Notes under the pieces: model-generated
What the model was told of the DNA's origin: nothing
The model's database searches: none
What the model saw: the letters and a program-made list of their open reading frames with translations, nothing else
Program-made: the position numbers and the translations under genes
In this document: in pieces, positions 1-5,699 of the stretch
How positions within the stretch are numbered: position 1 is the stretch's first letter
Layout: the number at the start of each line of letters is the position of its first letter
Source: Verrucomicrobiales bacterium
Lineage (GTDB): Bacteria; Verrucomicrobiota; Verrucomicrobiia; Verrucomicrobiales; Verrucomicrobiaceae
NCBI GenBank assembly: GCA_003453085.1
Contig: DMMK01000121.1
Location: forward strand, 1-5,699
DNA: 5,699 bases
Reading direction: 5' to 3'

Positions 1-735
1 GGTGAACACACCATCGGGCGTGGGCTTCCACGTGATCCCCAACAGGACGGCTTGGCCGCCGAGCGATTTCTTGCCGTCGGTGGGCCAGATGCCTTCCGTG
101 ATTAGGTCTGCGATGCCGAGGCATTCGCGACCGCGCCAGATGCGGGTGGCCGCATCGAAGGCCAGGTTTTCCTCACTGGCTTTGTCATCTGCGCCAGCCT
201 TGGGCTCGCGACTGGCGACGATCATGCCTTCGTTGTTTTTAATCTCCAATTCTTTGAGTTTCCAAACCAAGCCCTCACGCTGGCAATGACTGGGCTCGTC
301 TTCCAGCAGGAGCACATGATTCTCGGCCGGTGCGATACCAATGCCACTGTAGCCCGCAATTTTATCCTTGTTATCCACTGGCAACACCGGCACGGCGGAG
401 ATCTTCGGGTCCGGAGGAAGGAAGGCCCGAACATGCAGCACAGTACCGAGCGGGATGTCCCGCAGATCCGCCGGTGCACCGTGATAACGGACGATGCCAT
501 AAGGCAGCATGGCAAAGGGGTGCGGAGCATTACGGAAATACGTGCCTGCCCCTTGCACCCGGAGACTGCCACGGCGGTTGGCATGGTCCACGAACACGAG
601 TTCACCCCGATAGGAGTGAGCCTTTTCGAGAGGGGGGAACTTCCCTACTTCGGGGCGGAATGGCTCATCTGCGATGGTTATGGATGTACCAAGAACCAAG
701 AGCAAAGAACCCAGGGAGCGGAAGAAGCGCATCAT
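1..735 (-). CDS. Secreted protein of unknown function, third gene of the operon (3' end outside window)
   Basis: An uninterrupted minus-strand frame of 245 codons runs from ATG at 735 off the left edge, so the C-terminus is missing. The N-terminus ([19 protein letters not shown]) is a typical Sec signal peptide: basic residues, a hydrophobic core, and a likely cleavage after T-I-A near residue 23, just before DEPFRPEVG. The mature part has a beta-rich stretch ([19 protein letters not shown], about residues 43-61) and a segment on permissive, ordered pathway-like wording such as [21 protein letters not shown], which could suit a small OB-like barrel; this fold guess is inference. The start codon overlaps the DUF1552 stop as ATGA (735-732), indicating translational coupling, and an AAGGTG Shine-Dalgarno-like site lies 8 bases upstream. 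A second ATG follows at once (732). I do not recognise a named family. It is probably periplasmic or surface-exposed and functionally tied to the DUF1552 protein. Confidence 0.85.
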   Translation of the reverse strand, partial: MMRFFRSLGSLLLVLGTSITIADEPFRPEVGKFPPLEKAHSYRGELVFVDHANRRGSLRVQGAGTYFRNAPHPFAMLPYGIVRYHGAPADLRDIPLGTVLHVRAFLPPDPKISAVPVLPVDNKDKIAGYSGIGIAPAENHVLLLEDEPSHCQREGLVWKLKELEIKNNEGMIVASREPKAGADDKASEENLAFDAATRIWRGRECLGIADLITEGIWPTDGKKSLGGQAVLLGITWKPTPDGVFT

Positions 736-2111
736 AGTGTGATCACCTTGTTGCTGTCGCCAAACTGGTCTGTCTCCACGCCCATGCGCTGGGCCATGAG
801 AAGGAGCAGATTGCTCATGTGGGCCTCTGTGTTCGCAGGGCGGCTACAGAGTTGGTAATGCGCGGTGGTCAGCGCTCCTTCGGGGTCGAGCGCGTAGCCT
901 TGGAATCCTGCGGCTGTCTTGTTAAAGTCCAGGTGCTGGCCGTGGTTCAGACCGAGGTCCGAGCCGCCAGCGAGCACCAGAGGGAGGTTGGCATTGCCAT
1001 GGCTGTGGCCGTAGGACATGCCGCTGCCAAAGAGGGACATGGTGGAACCGAGCAACGACTTGCCATTGAGGTCGTGGGTCTCGGCGAGCCGGGTGAGGAA
1101 GTAGCTGAACTGCTCGATGGCGAAGGTGTCATAGTTGGTTAGCTTTTCCATGTAGCCCTGATCTCCGCCGTGGTGGCTGAGCTGATGACGCGACTCCGTG
1201 ATGCCGATTTCAGGGATGGCAATGGCCTGGCCTTCGCCGCCCAGGCTGAAGGTGGCCACGCGGGTCATATCCGTCTGAAATGCGAGCACCATCAGGTCAT
1301 AAACCGTGCGAAAATAATCACCCGCCATGGTATCGGCGATATCGCGGTTGGTGCGTTTGCGATCCGCGTCGGAGACAGCGGGCAGCGGTGTATCAAGCCA
1401 GGCATCGGCCCTCCGCGTCCGAATCTCTGCCTCGCGGACGGAGGTGAGATATTGATCCATGCGCCCTTTGTCCTGGGTACCCATTTTCTTCTCCAGCCGA
1501 CGCACCTCAGCAAGGTTGTCATCCAGCACGCTGCCTTTGCGGCGCAAGGCCCGGCGCTGGGCTGCGATGCCGCCTTTTGGCTCCTCGAACATGGATGAAA
1601 AGATCTCACTGCAACGGCGCATCGCAGGCAGCCGGACTCCGTCCGCAGTCCAGGCGAGAGATTCCTGAGTGATGGCGACCTCCAGCGACGGGTAGCGGGT
1701 GTGCTGCGCGGTGACTTCGGCCATCTTCTGGTCCACCGAAATGGTGTTCTTATCGGAAGGGCCAAGCTTTCCACCCGTTAGCCAGACACTGATGCAATTG
1801 TGGTGATGACTGAGGCTTCCTGGGTGATGCAGACCGCTGATGGGCGTGATGACCTGGCGGTGCTTTTCCAGAGGCATGAGAGAGCGGGAGAACTTATAAT
1901 CCTTCCCTGACGTGGTGATCTGGTAGTTCAGTGAATGGACGCCATTCGCCAGATAGATGAAGGCGCTGCGCCGTGGTGTAGCGGTGATCTTCTCCGCCGC
2001 CGCTGCGCGAAGTGGCACCATGCATTCCAGCAGAGGCAGGGATATAAACGAGCCCAGTGCTTTGAGGGCATGCCGACGGTCGATCAGCCAGGATTGGGAG
2101 AGGTAATTCAT
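732..2111 (-). CDS. DUF1552 (HXXSHH family) exported protein
   Basis: 459 residues from the ATG at 2111. The same frame stays open to a TTG at 2150 (472 residues), but that TTG lies inside repeat A, so the ATG is preferred; neither has a convincing Shine-Dalgarno. Counting from the ATG, a Tat-like signal begins at residues 12-13 ([10 protein letters not shown], then [14 protein letters not shown] and an Ala-rich cleavage region RAAAAEK). Family hallmarks follow: an FIYLANGVH strand near 51-59, [13 protein letters not shown] near 93-105, the defining HQLSHH motif at 309-314, [11 protein letters not shown] near 373-383 and a C-terminal [11 protein letters not shown]. The length suits the family. 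DUF1552 proteins are exported, usually sit beside DUF1592-type cytochrome proteins, and have no established reaction. The conserved histidines suggest metal binding (inference). Its normal upstream partner is here separated by the repeat-bounded insert. It is followed by the small secreted gene with a 4-base overlap. Confidence 0.93.
   Translation of the reverse strand: MNYLSQSWLIDRRHALKALGSFISLPLLECMVPLRAAAAEKITATPRRSAFIYLANGVHSLNYQITTSGKDYKFSRSLMPLEKHRQVITPISGLHHPGSLSHHHNCISVWLTGGKLGPSDKNTISVDQKMAEVTAQHTRYPSLEVAITQESLAWTADGVRLPAMRRCSEIFSSMFEEPKGGIAAQRRALRRKGSVLDDNLAEVRRLEKKMGTQDKGRMDQYLTSVREAEIRTRRADAWLDTPLPAVSDADRKRTNRDIADTMAGDYFRTVYDLMVLAFQTDMTRVATFSLGGEGQAIAIPEIGITESRHQLSHHGGDQGYMEKLTNYDTFAIEQFSYFLTRLAETHDLNGKSLLGSTMSLFGSGMSYGHSHGNANLPLVLAGGSDLGLNHGQHLDFNKTAAGFQGYALDPEGALTTAHYQLCSRPANTEAHMSNLLLLMAQRMGVETDQFGDSNKVITL
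744..749 (-). promoter_or_regulatory. Shine-Dalgarno-like site for the small secreted protein
   Basis: AAGGTG on the minus strand lies 8 bases before the ATG at 735, inside the last codons of the DUF1552 gene. It differs from AAGGAG at one base. The spacing favours ATG 735 over the adjacent ATG at 732. It is the clearest ribosome-binding site seen in the window. Confidence 0.5.
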
Positions 2112-2130
2112 ATTCGTTTTTGATTTCTTG

Positions 2131-2228
2131 GTGATTTCCAGCAGATTCAAAGAGGCCCGCAGATTACTTTTTGAATGACTAAAGATGCTAAATTCAATCG
2201 GCTGGCCTTCTTGAATCTGAGGGAGACC
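2131..2228 (+). repeat. Palindromic repeat copy A (left end of cassette)
   Basis: The segment from 2141 to 2228 aligns with copy B at 3139-3227 almost throughout, including a 26-base identical run that starts AATCGGCTGGCC and ends GAATCTG. The arms 2142-2157 and 2204-2219 are inverted copies of each other (14 of 16 bases), giving a stem with a loop of about 46 bases. The internal block CAGATTACTTTTTG (2160-2173) recurs at the end of the nuclease gene. The left arm reaches to about 40 bases before the DUF1552 ATG and supplies its alternative TTG start. No T-run follows the stem, so it is not a standard intrinsic terminator. Confidence 0.8.
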
Positions 2229-2233
2229 TAGGA

Positions 2234-2258
2234 TTCCAACAGATTACTTTTTGGGATG
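2234..2258 (+). repeat. Short direct repeat at the 3' end of the nuclease gene
   Basis: TTCCAACAGATTACTTTTTG continuing into GGATG resembles 3082-3106 (TTCCACAGATTGGGTTTGGG, then TAATG) on the other side of the gene. It also shares the 14-base block CAGATTACTTTTTG exactly with repeat A. It contains the nuclease stop codon, so the last residues (HPKK, stop) are encoded by repeat-like sequence. Confidence 0.45.
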
Positions 2259-3059
2259 TTGAACGAAGGCTAAGTCGGCAGTGGATTTGCCAAAATGGAA
2301 GATGATGCCCCAACCAAGATTTAGCCAGCGGAGATGGGTTTGAAGGATAGCACGATCCGTGGCGTTGATGCCATCTGTTAGCGCAGTGACATAGACTGCG
2401 CAGGCACCTTTAACGACAAGACTGCACACCGTGATGCCGGGGTGACTGAGAACGGTGACGGTTGGATTGAGATGAACCTCGGAACCAGTGACTTGAATGG
2501 CCGCCCTGACCAGACCGTTCCAGGTCGTCTGCCGATAACCAAGACCAACTTCGTCTAGGCATTGACTGACAGCGTGAAAGATAGTGTCCGCCAGGGCTGG
2601 ATCTGAAACGAAATCAGGCAGCCTGGTTTCTATGAATCTTGCTGAGTGTGAACGATACAAAAATCGCTTCCACATCAGGCTCTGCTTGCCGAAATCAACC
2701 AGAAGACTTGTACGCAGCCGCCAAAACTTGCAGTAGCAGAACACCTGAACCAAGTGTTCTGCCGCGAATGATCCACGGAGACATTTCAACTCAGGAATGA
2801 AATGCTCCTCGATGACAAAATCAGGCTCGAAGGTATCCGCCACAATCCCGCGATAGACCAAATCCCGCCTCGGTTTTGAAAGGTGCACAATACCCGCCTT
2901 CGTGAGTGCCCCGACAAGCTCTTGATGGTAGATCTCCTCACCAAGCCCTGGCCCAACGGCTGTGTGCACTTTCATTGCATGACCAATGAAGGCGCGGGTG
3001 ACTGGATCTCCCGTAGATTCGGAGAGGCCAGAAGATTGGGTTTGGAGTTTGTAGCTCAT
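2244..3059 (-). CDS. GxxExxY-family protein with two PD-(D/E)xK-like domains, the second degenerate
   Basis: 271 residues. Residues 20-136 match the GxxExxY family (PDDEXK_3 type, TIGR04256): a helix ending VHTAVGPGLGEEIY with G38, E41 and Y44 forming the name motif, then FEPDFVIEEHFIPELKCL with P79-D80 and E90-x-K92 as the nuclease-like core, and HLVQVFCYCKFW with Q105 and Y109, then LLVDFG. Family members are usually around 130 residues. Here the second half (about 150-267) repeats the pattern in decayed form: G174-x-x-Q177-x-x-W180 replaces GxxExxY, the core strand has Y223 and T225 where E and K are expected, and the end (LQTHLRWLNLGWGIIFHFG) again matches the family's final helix and strand. 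This implies an internal duplication with loss of catalytic residues in copy two. Residues 1-18 come from repeat C. There is no clear Shine-Dalgarno. The function is unknown; nuclease activity is inferred from the fold. Confidence 0.88.
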   Translation of the reverse strand: MSYKLQTQSSGLSESTGDPVTRAFIGHAMKVHTAVGPGLGEEIYHQELVGALTKAGIVHLSKPRRDLVYRGIVADTFEPDFVIEEHFIPELKCLRGSFAAEHLVQVFCYCKFWRLRTSLLVDFGKQSLMWKRFLYRSHSARFIETRLPDFVSDPALADTIFHAVSQCLDEVGLGYRQTTWNGLVRAAIQVTGSEVHLNPTVTVLSHPGITVCSLVVKGACAVYVTALTDGINATDRAILQTHLRWLNLGWGIIFHFGKSTADLAFVQHPKK

Positions 3060-3066
3060 TCAAAAA
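3005..3066 (-). repeat. Partial inverted copy C of the palindromic repeat, overlapping the nuclease start
   Basis: Read on the minus strand, 3066-3005 aligns with the right two thirds of copies A and B: TTTTTGAATGA matches copy A exactly, followed by the CTGGCCT, GAATCT and CGGGAGATC blocks. It has the opposite orientation to A and B and lacks a recognisable second arm. It contains the nuclease ATG (3059) and encodes its first ~18 residues (to GD before P19). It is more diverged than A and B are from each other, suggesting an older copy or change under coding constraint. Confidence 0.7.
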
Positions 3067-3079
3067 CGCTCATTTTTGA
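3060..3079. repeat. Small A/T-rich hairpin just upstream of the nuclease ATG
   Basis: TCAAAAA and TTTTTGA form a perfect 7-bp inverted repeat around the 6-base loop CGCTCA, directly before the start codon at 3059. An alternative shorter stem (GCTCA/TGAGC, 3069-3082) overlaps it. It would cover the region where a ribosome-binding site would lie, so it could limit translation, but it may be chance or a remnant of the missing arm of copy C. Confidence 0.3.
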
Positions 3080-3081
3080 GC

Positions 3082-3106
3082 TTCCACAGATTGGGTTTGG
3101 GTAATG
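3082..3106 (+). repeat. Short direct repeat upstream of the nuclease gene
   Basis: This is the partner of 2234-2258. It also contains AGATTGGGTTTGG (3088-3100), an exact 13-base match to 3033-3045 within copy C, so this part has its own local duplication 55 bases apart. The remaining stretch up to copy B (3107-3134) shows nothing recognisable. Confidence 0.4.
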
Positions 3107-3134
3107 GGGCGGCTGGATTTTATGGAGCTGAGGT

Positions 3135-3229
3135 TCCCGCAGATTCAGGGAGGCCCACAGATTATTTTTTTGAAAGTACAAAGATCTAAAACCTAATCGG
3201 CTGGCCTTCTTGAATCTGCGGGAGATCAC
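3135..3229 (+). repeat. Palindromic repeat copy B (right end of cassette)
   Basis: The arms 3135-3155 and 3203-3223 are inverted copies matching at 19 of 21 bases; both mismatches would be G-U pairs in a minus-strand or plus-strand transcript strand of suitable sense, leaving a long near-continuous stem with a loop of 47 bases. It begins 9 bases beyond the cytochrome stop codon (3238). Sequence 3139-3227 aligns with copy A in the same orientation. No T-run follows in either direction, which argues against an ordinary terminator, although it could act as an RNA-stabilising or processing hairpin at the end of the cytochrome message. Confidence 0.8.
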
Positions 3230-3237
3230 GTGGTTTG

Positions 3238-5682
3238 TCACCGCTTTCTCATCAGTTCAGAGAGAGCCACAGCGCGGACGATGTCCTTCACTCCGTATTG
3301 GTTTTTCTTCGCTTCGGTGACGATGGCCGTGATGTCTTCCTGGTCATCCACGGTGAGCACGCGGCGGAGGCCGTAGGTGCAGAGGTGTTCGATGAAGGCT
3401 TGCACGAACTTATCGCGATCCTCGATCAGCAAGCGTTTGAAATCGTTGGCATCCTTGAATGAACGGCCGTCGGGCATCTCGCCACTGGGATTCACCAAGG
3501 GGTTTGCACCGACTCCCGCCGCGACATTCTCATGGGTGCGCCACTGCCCGATGGCATCGTAGTTATCCCAGGCGAGTCCGAGCGGATCAATCTTTGCATG
3601 GCAGGCGGCGCAATTCGCGTCGTTGCGGTGCGCCTCCAGTTTATCCCGGAGAGTCGCCTTGGGACTTTTGGGCGGATTGGGTTCGATCGCTGGCACGTTG
3701 GCCGGCGGCGGAGGCGGCGTTTTGGCAAAAATTACCTCGCTGAGCCAAACGCCGCGGTGCACCGGGCGGTGGCGCGTTCCATCTGAGGTCAGCCCGAGCG
3801 TCGCCCCCATGGTTAGAAGTCCGCCACGACGATCCTCAGGCTTGAGGGAGACGCGCTGGAAGCTGGCCGTCTTCGGCTCAGGCAATCCGTAGAAATCGCA
3901 GAGCCGGGAATTGGCCATGGTCCAGTTGGAATCAATGAAGGACTCCATGGGCAGGTTCTTCGTGAGCATTTCGCGGAAGAACTCCACAGGCTCGGCCCGC
4001 ATGCTCGTCTCCAACCAGCGGTCGTAGGCGGGGTAGAGCTTCTTATCTGGCGGAAACATGCCCACTCGATGCAGTTGCAGCCACTGCCGCGAGAAGTCGT
4101 CAACGAAGCGGTTGATCTTGCTGTCCGTCAAAATTCGGTCCAGCTCTTTTTTCAATTCCTCGTCCTTCAGACCGCCTCCTTTGGCTGCATTGAAAAGAGT
4201 GTCATCGGGCATTGAGCTCCAAAGAAAATACGAGAGCCGCGAGGCAAGCTCTAGGTCGGTGAGACGCTCGCGGGCCGTTGGCTCGCCCTCGACGAGGTAG
4301 AGGAAATTTCGTGAGGTCAGCACGCCCTGCATCGCCACACGATAGGCTTCGGCAGGCTTTTCACCAGCCTCGCGTTCGATCCGGTAAGATTGCAAATATG
4401 GCTCCAACTCGTCCTTGTTAACCGACCGGCGCCAGGCGCGTTCAGCAAAGCGTTGCAGATGTTCTGCGACGACTTCAGGTGTCGCGTCATCGGCGGGGAC
4501 CACGTCCTTGCGCCGGGACTTTTCTGCCTCCGTTGCCAGCGGCCCTTCCCATTCGATCCAATCAAGGAGCACTGTTGAAAAAAGGCCGTTGCCTTTGTCA
4601 TCGAACATCTGCGGGGCGTTCGGGTTCAGGAGCACGGTCTCACTGCTATGCGTGAAAATGTAGCCGCCTCTGCTGGAGAGGGCATTGCGGAAGGCCGCGC
4701 CACTCCGTCTGTCCACCACATCCGTGGCCACGATGCAGAAATCCAGTGTCGCGGGCATCTCGAGAAACACCTCGAACTCATAGACCTGCGGTTTGTCCTC
4801 CGGTGCGGTGATGTCCAGGTCAATAACACTGTCCACCGTCTCCTCTCCAGTGCGCTTGCCGATGCTCAAGTGCGCTGGCTGGCCACCGAGGGGACGGATG
4901 CCGCTGGCCTGGATGCGGACTTTGTAGAGCCCACTGTGCTCGGGTCCCGTCTTCCCGAACCAGTTGGGCGAGAGCGCATTCTGAGTGGTGCCAGGAAACA
5001 TGAGGTAACGCAGCGGGCGCTTGATGCCGAAGCGATCCAGCGCCGCCTGCTGGTCCTTGCCGCCATTGTAGCGGATGTCGGCGGCGGTCTTGTGGACTTT
5101 GCGCGGCTCAGCCGAGGTGGCCGTGGGAAAGGCGCGGTCCAGCACCAGTTCTGCCGCGCGGTAGTAGCGATCCACATGCGAAAGTGAGAGCGAGAGCTCC
5201 GAGCCGATGCGCTCAAAACCGTGCCACAGCGTGTCCTCATTCAGCTCCCCGGGTTTGGCGGGATCATAGCGCACGCCGAGAAGATCATAGACGGTGTTTT
5301 GATACTCCTTCCGGCTCAGCCGATACAGCGCCACTGCCGGCCTGGCGGCCATGCGTGCCGCACGTCCTTCTTTGATGTGAGCATCAAGGCTCGTCACAAA
5401 TGCCGCGATCTCCTCCTGCGTCGGTTGCTTCTCCTTTTTGGGCGGCATCTCGCCGGAATTGACCTGCTCGATAATCTCCGCCCAATGATGCGTGTCGGCG
5501 CCCAGTTTGAAATCGCGCGAAAGCTGGTCGATCCGCAAATCTCCCTTCTCCTTTTCGGGGCCATGACAGCTGATGCAGTGTTTCTGCAGGAAGGCGTCAT
5601 ACGGCTCGGCTGCGTGGACGGCGAGCGGCAGGCCAGAGGTGACGATGAGGAGGGTGGAGAGGCTGAAAACGTAACGGGTCAT
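3238..5682 (-). CDS. Exported c-type cytochrome-like protein (PSCyt1-DUF1587-DUF1595-DUF1592-DUF1588-DUF1585)
   Basis: 814 residues, first gene of the operon. The signal peptide is residues 1-24 (hydrophobic [16 protein letters not shown], cleavage near VHA-AEP). Domains in order: PSCyt1 (about 28-100) with heme site C36-I-S-C39-H40 and a likely axial M79 in GEMPP; DUF1587 (about 117-182, starting [18 protein letters not shown]); a beta-rich, carbohydrate-binding-like section (about 222-380); DUF1595 (about 405-465, [11 protein letters not shown]); DUF1592 (about 473-600, [18 protein letters not shown]); DUF1588 (about 617-715, [20 protein letters not shown], a Pro-rich linker PPPPP, then the second heme site C691-A-A-C694-H695 with [16 protein letters not shown]); DUF1585 (about 728-805, GEMPDGRSF to the YGLRRVLT segment). 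The order and length are normal for the family. It is found in the periplasm or envelope; redox or polymer-handling roles are proposed but unproven. The start has no visible ribosome-binding site in the 17 bases available. Confidence 0.96.
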   Translation of the reverse strand: MTRYVFSLSTLLIVTSGLPLAVHAAEPYDAFLQKHCISCHGPEKEKGDLRIDQLSRDFKLGADTHHWAEIIEQVNSGEMPPKKEKQPTQEEIAAFVTSLDAHIKEGRAARMAARPAVALYRLSRKEYQNTVYDLLGVRYDPAKPGELNEDTLWHGFERIGSELSLSLSHVDRYYRAAELVLDRAFPTATSAEPRKVHKTAADIRYNGGKDQQAALDRFGIKRPLRYLMFPGTTQNALSPNWFGKTGPEHSGLYKVRIQASGIRPLGGQPAHLSIGKRTGEETVDSVIDLDITAPEDKPQVYEFEVFLEMPATLDFCIVATDVVDRRSGAAFRNALSSRGGYIFTHSSETVLLNPNAPQMFDDKGNGLFSTVLLDWIEWEGPLATEAEKSRRKDVVPADDATPEVVAEHLQRFAERAWRRSVNKDELEPYLQSYRIEREAGEKPAEAYRVAMQGVLTSRNFLYLVEGEPTARERLTDLELASRLSYFLWSSMPDDTLFNAAKGGGLKDEELKKELDRILTDSKINRFVDDFSRQWLQLHRVGMFPPDKKLYPAYDRWLETSMRAEPVEFFREMLTKNLPMESFIDSNWTMANSRLCDFYGLPEPKTASFQRVSLKPEDRRGGLLTMGATLGLTSDGTRHRPVHRGVWLSEVIFAKTPPPPPANVPAIEPNPPKSPKATLRDKLEAHRNDANCAACHAKIDPLGLAWDNYDAIGQWRTHENVAAGVGANPLVNPSGEMPDGRSFKDANDFKRLLIEDRDKFVQAFIEHLCTYGLRRVLTVDDQEDITAIVTEAKKNQYGVKDIVRAVALSELMRKR

Positions 5683-5699
5683 GGAGTCATGAGCAATAC

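Larger units (their letters stand above)
2131..3229. mobile_element. Putative non-autonomous cassette carrying a GxxExxY nuclease, with terminal inverted repeats
   Basis: The left end (2131-2157) and the reverse complement of the right end (3203-3229) match at 23 of 27 bases, both starting GTGAT and containing GCAGATTCAA. Between them lie repeat A, one GxxExxY gene, an inverted partial repeat C and repeat B. The block fits between the cytochrome gene stop (3238) and the DUF1552 ATG (2111), two genes that commonly neighbour each other. Base composition differs: two 60-base samples of the gene give about 48% G+C against about 68-70% in two samples from the flanking genes. There is no transposase or recombinase, so movement would need help in trans or homologous recombination between repeats. 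I see no convincing target-site duplication. The alternative is an old, static gene flanked by scattered intergenic palindromes. Confidence 0.55.

Noticed and set aside
286..858. Plus-strand open frame of 190 codons
   Set aside because: It lies opposite the signal-peptide-bearing minus-strand gene and the DUF1552 end. Its translation has no recognisable motif and it crosses a real gene junction.
3135..3223. Intrinsic terminator after the cytochrome gene
   Set aside because: The stem is long but the loop is about 47 bases and no T-run follows in either direction.
2131..3229. CRISPR array or insertion sequence
   Set aside because: Only two and a half repeat copies exist, irregularly spaced and in mixed orientation, with no regular spacers. 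No transposase is encoded, so it is not a complete insertion sequence.
2883..3241. Two short frames on opposite strands (2883-3104 plus, 3056-3241 minus) with similar peptides beginning ISRRF
   Set aside because: The likeness arises because both read through inverted copies of the same palindromic repeat (C and B). They are spurious peptides, though useful as a sign of the inverted repeat.
4648..5187. Plus-strand open frame of 179 codons
   Set aside because: It is antisense to the well-supported cytochrome-like gene; long antisense frames are common in G+C-rich coding DNA.
5679..5690. Three-codon frame ATG-ACT-CCA-TGA overlapping the cytochrome start
   Set aside because: Too short to support as a leader peptide, and only 17 bases of upstream sequence are present.

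Overview
The window looks like a chromosomal piece of a Verrucomicrobiota or Planctomycetota bacterium, with Verrucomicrobiota slightly favoured. This rests on two secreted protein families that are expanded in those phyla: the two-heme-site PSCyt1/DUF1587/DUF1595/DUF1592/DUF1588/DUF1585 cytochrome-like protein and the HXXSHH (DUF1552) protein. It also rests on a GxxExxY-family nuclease flanked by small repeats, a typical accessory feature of such genomes. All real genes lie on the minus strand, so reading order runs from high to low coordinates.

Layout in reading order. 5682-3238 is an 814-residue exported protein with an N-terminal CISCH and a C-terminal CAACH heme site. 3229-2131 is a repeat-bounded insert of about 1.1 kb carrying one gene, a 271-residue protein with two GxxExxY domains, the second apparently catalytically dead. 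2111-732 is a DUF1552 protein with a Tat-like signal. 735 to beyond base 1 is a small secreted protein of unknown function, cut by the window edge and translationally coupled to DUF1552 by an ATGA overlap.

The DUF1592-type and DUF1552-type genes commonly sit next to each other as an operon pair. Here the pair is split by the insert, which starts 9 bases after the cytochrome stop codon and ends 19 bases before the DUF1552 ATG. The insert is clearly poorer in G+C (two 60-base samples at about 48%, against about 68-70% in two samples from the flanking genes). It has 27-bp imperfect terminal inverted repeats and holds three copies of an 88-95 bp palindromic repeat, one of them partial and inverted. 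That partial copy supplies the first ~18 codons of the nuclease. No transposase is present, so if mobile it would need a helper.

The host operon probably encodes cell-envelope proteins: an oxidoreductase or scaffold cytochrome, a Tat-exported partner and a small exported accessory. The biochemical role of these families is unknown. The most unusual material in the window is the GxxExxY cassette and its repeats.
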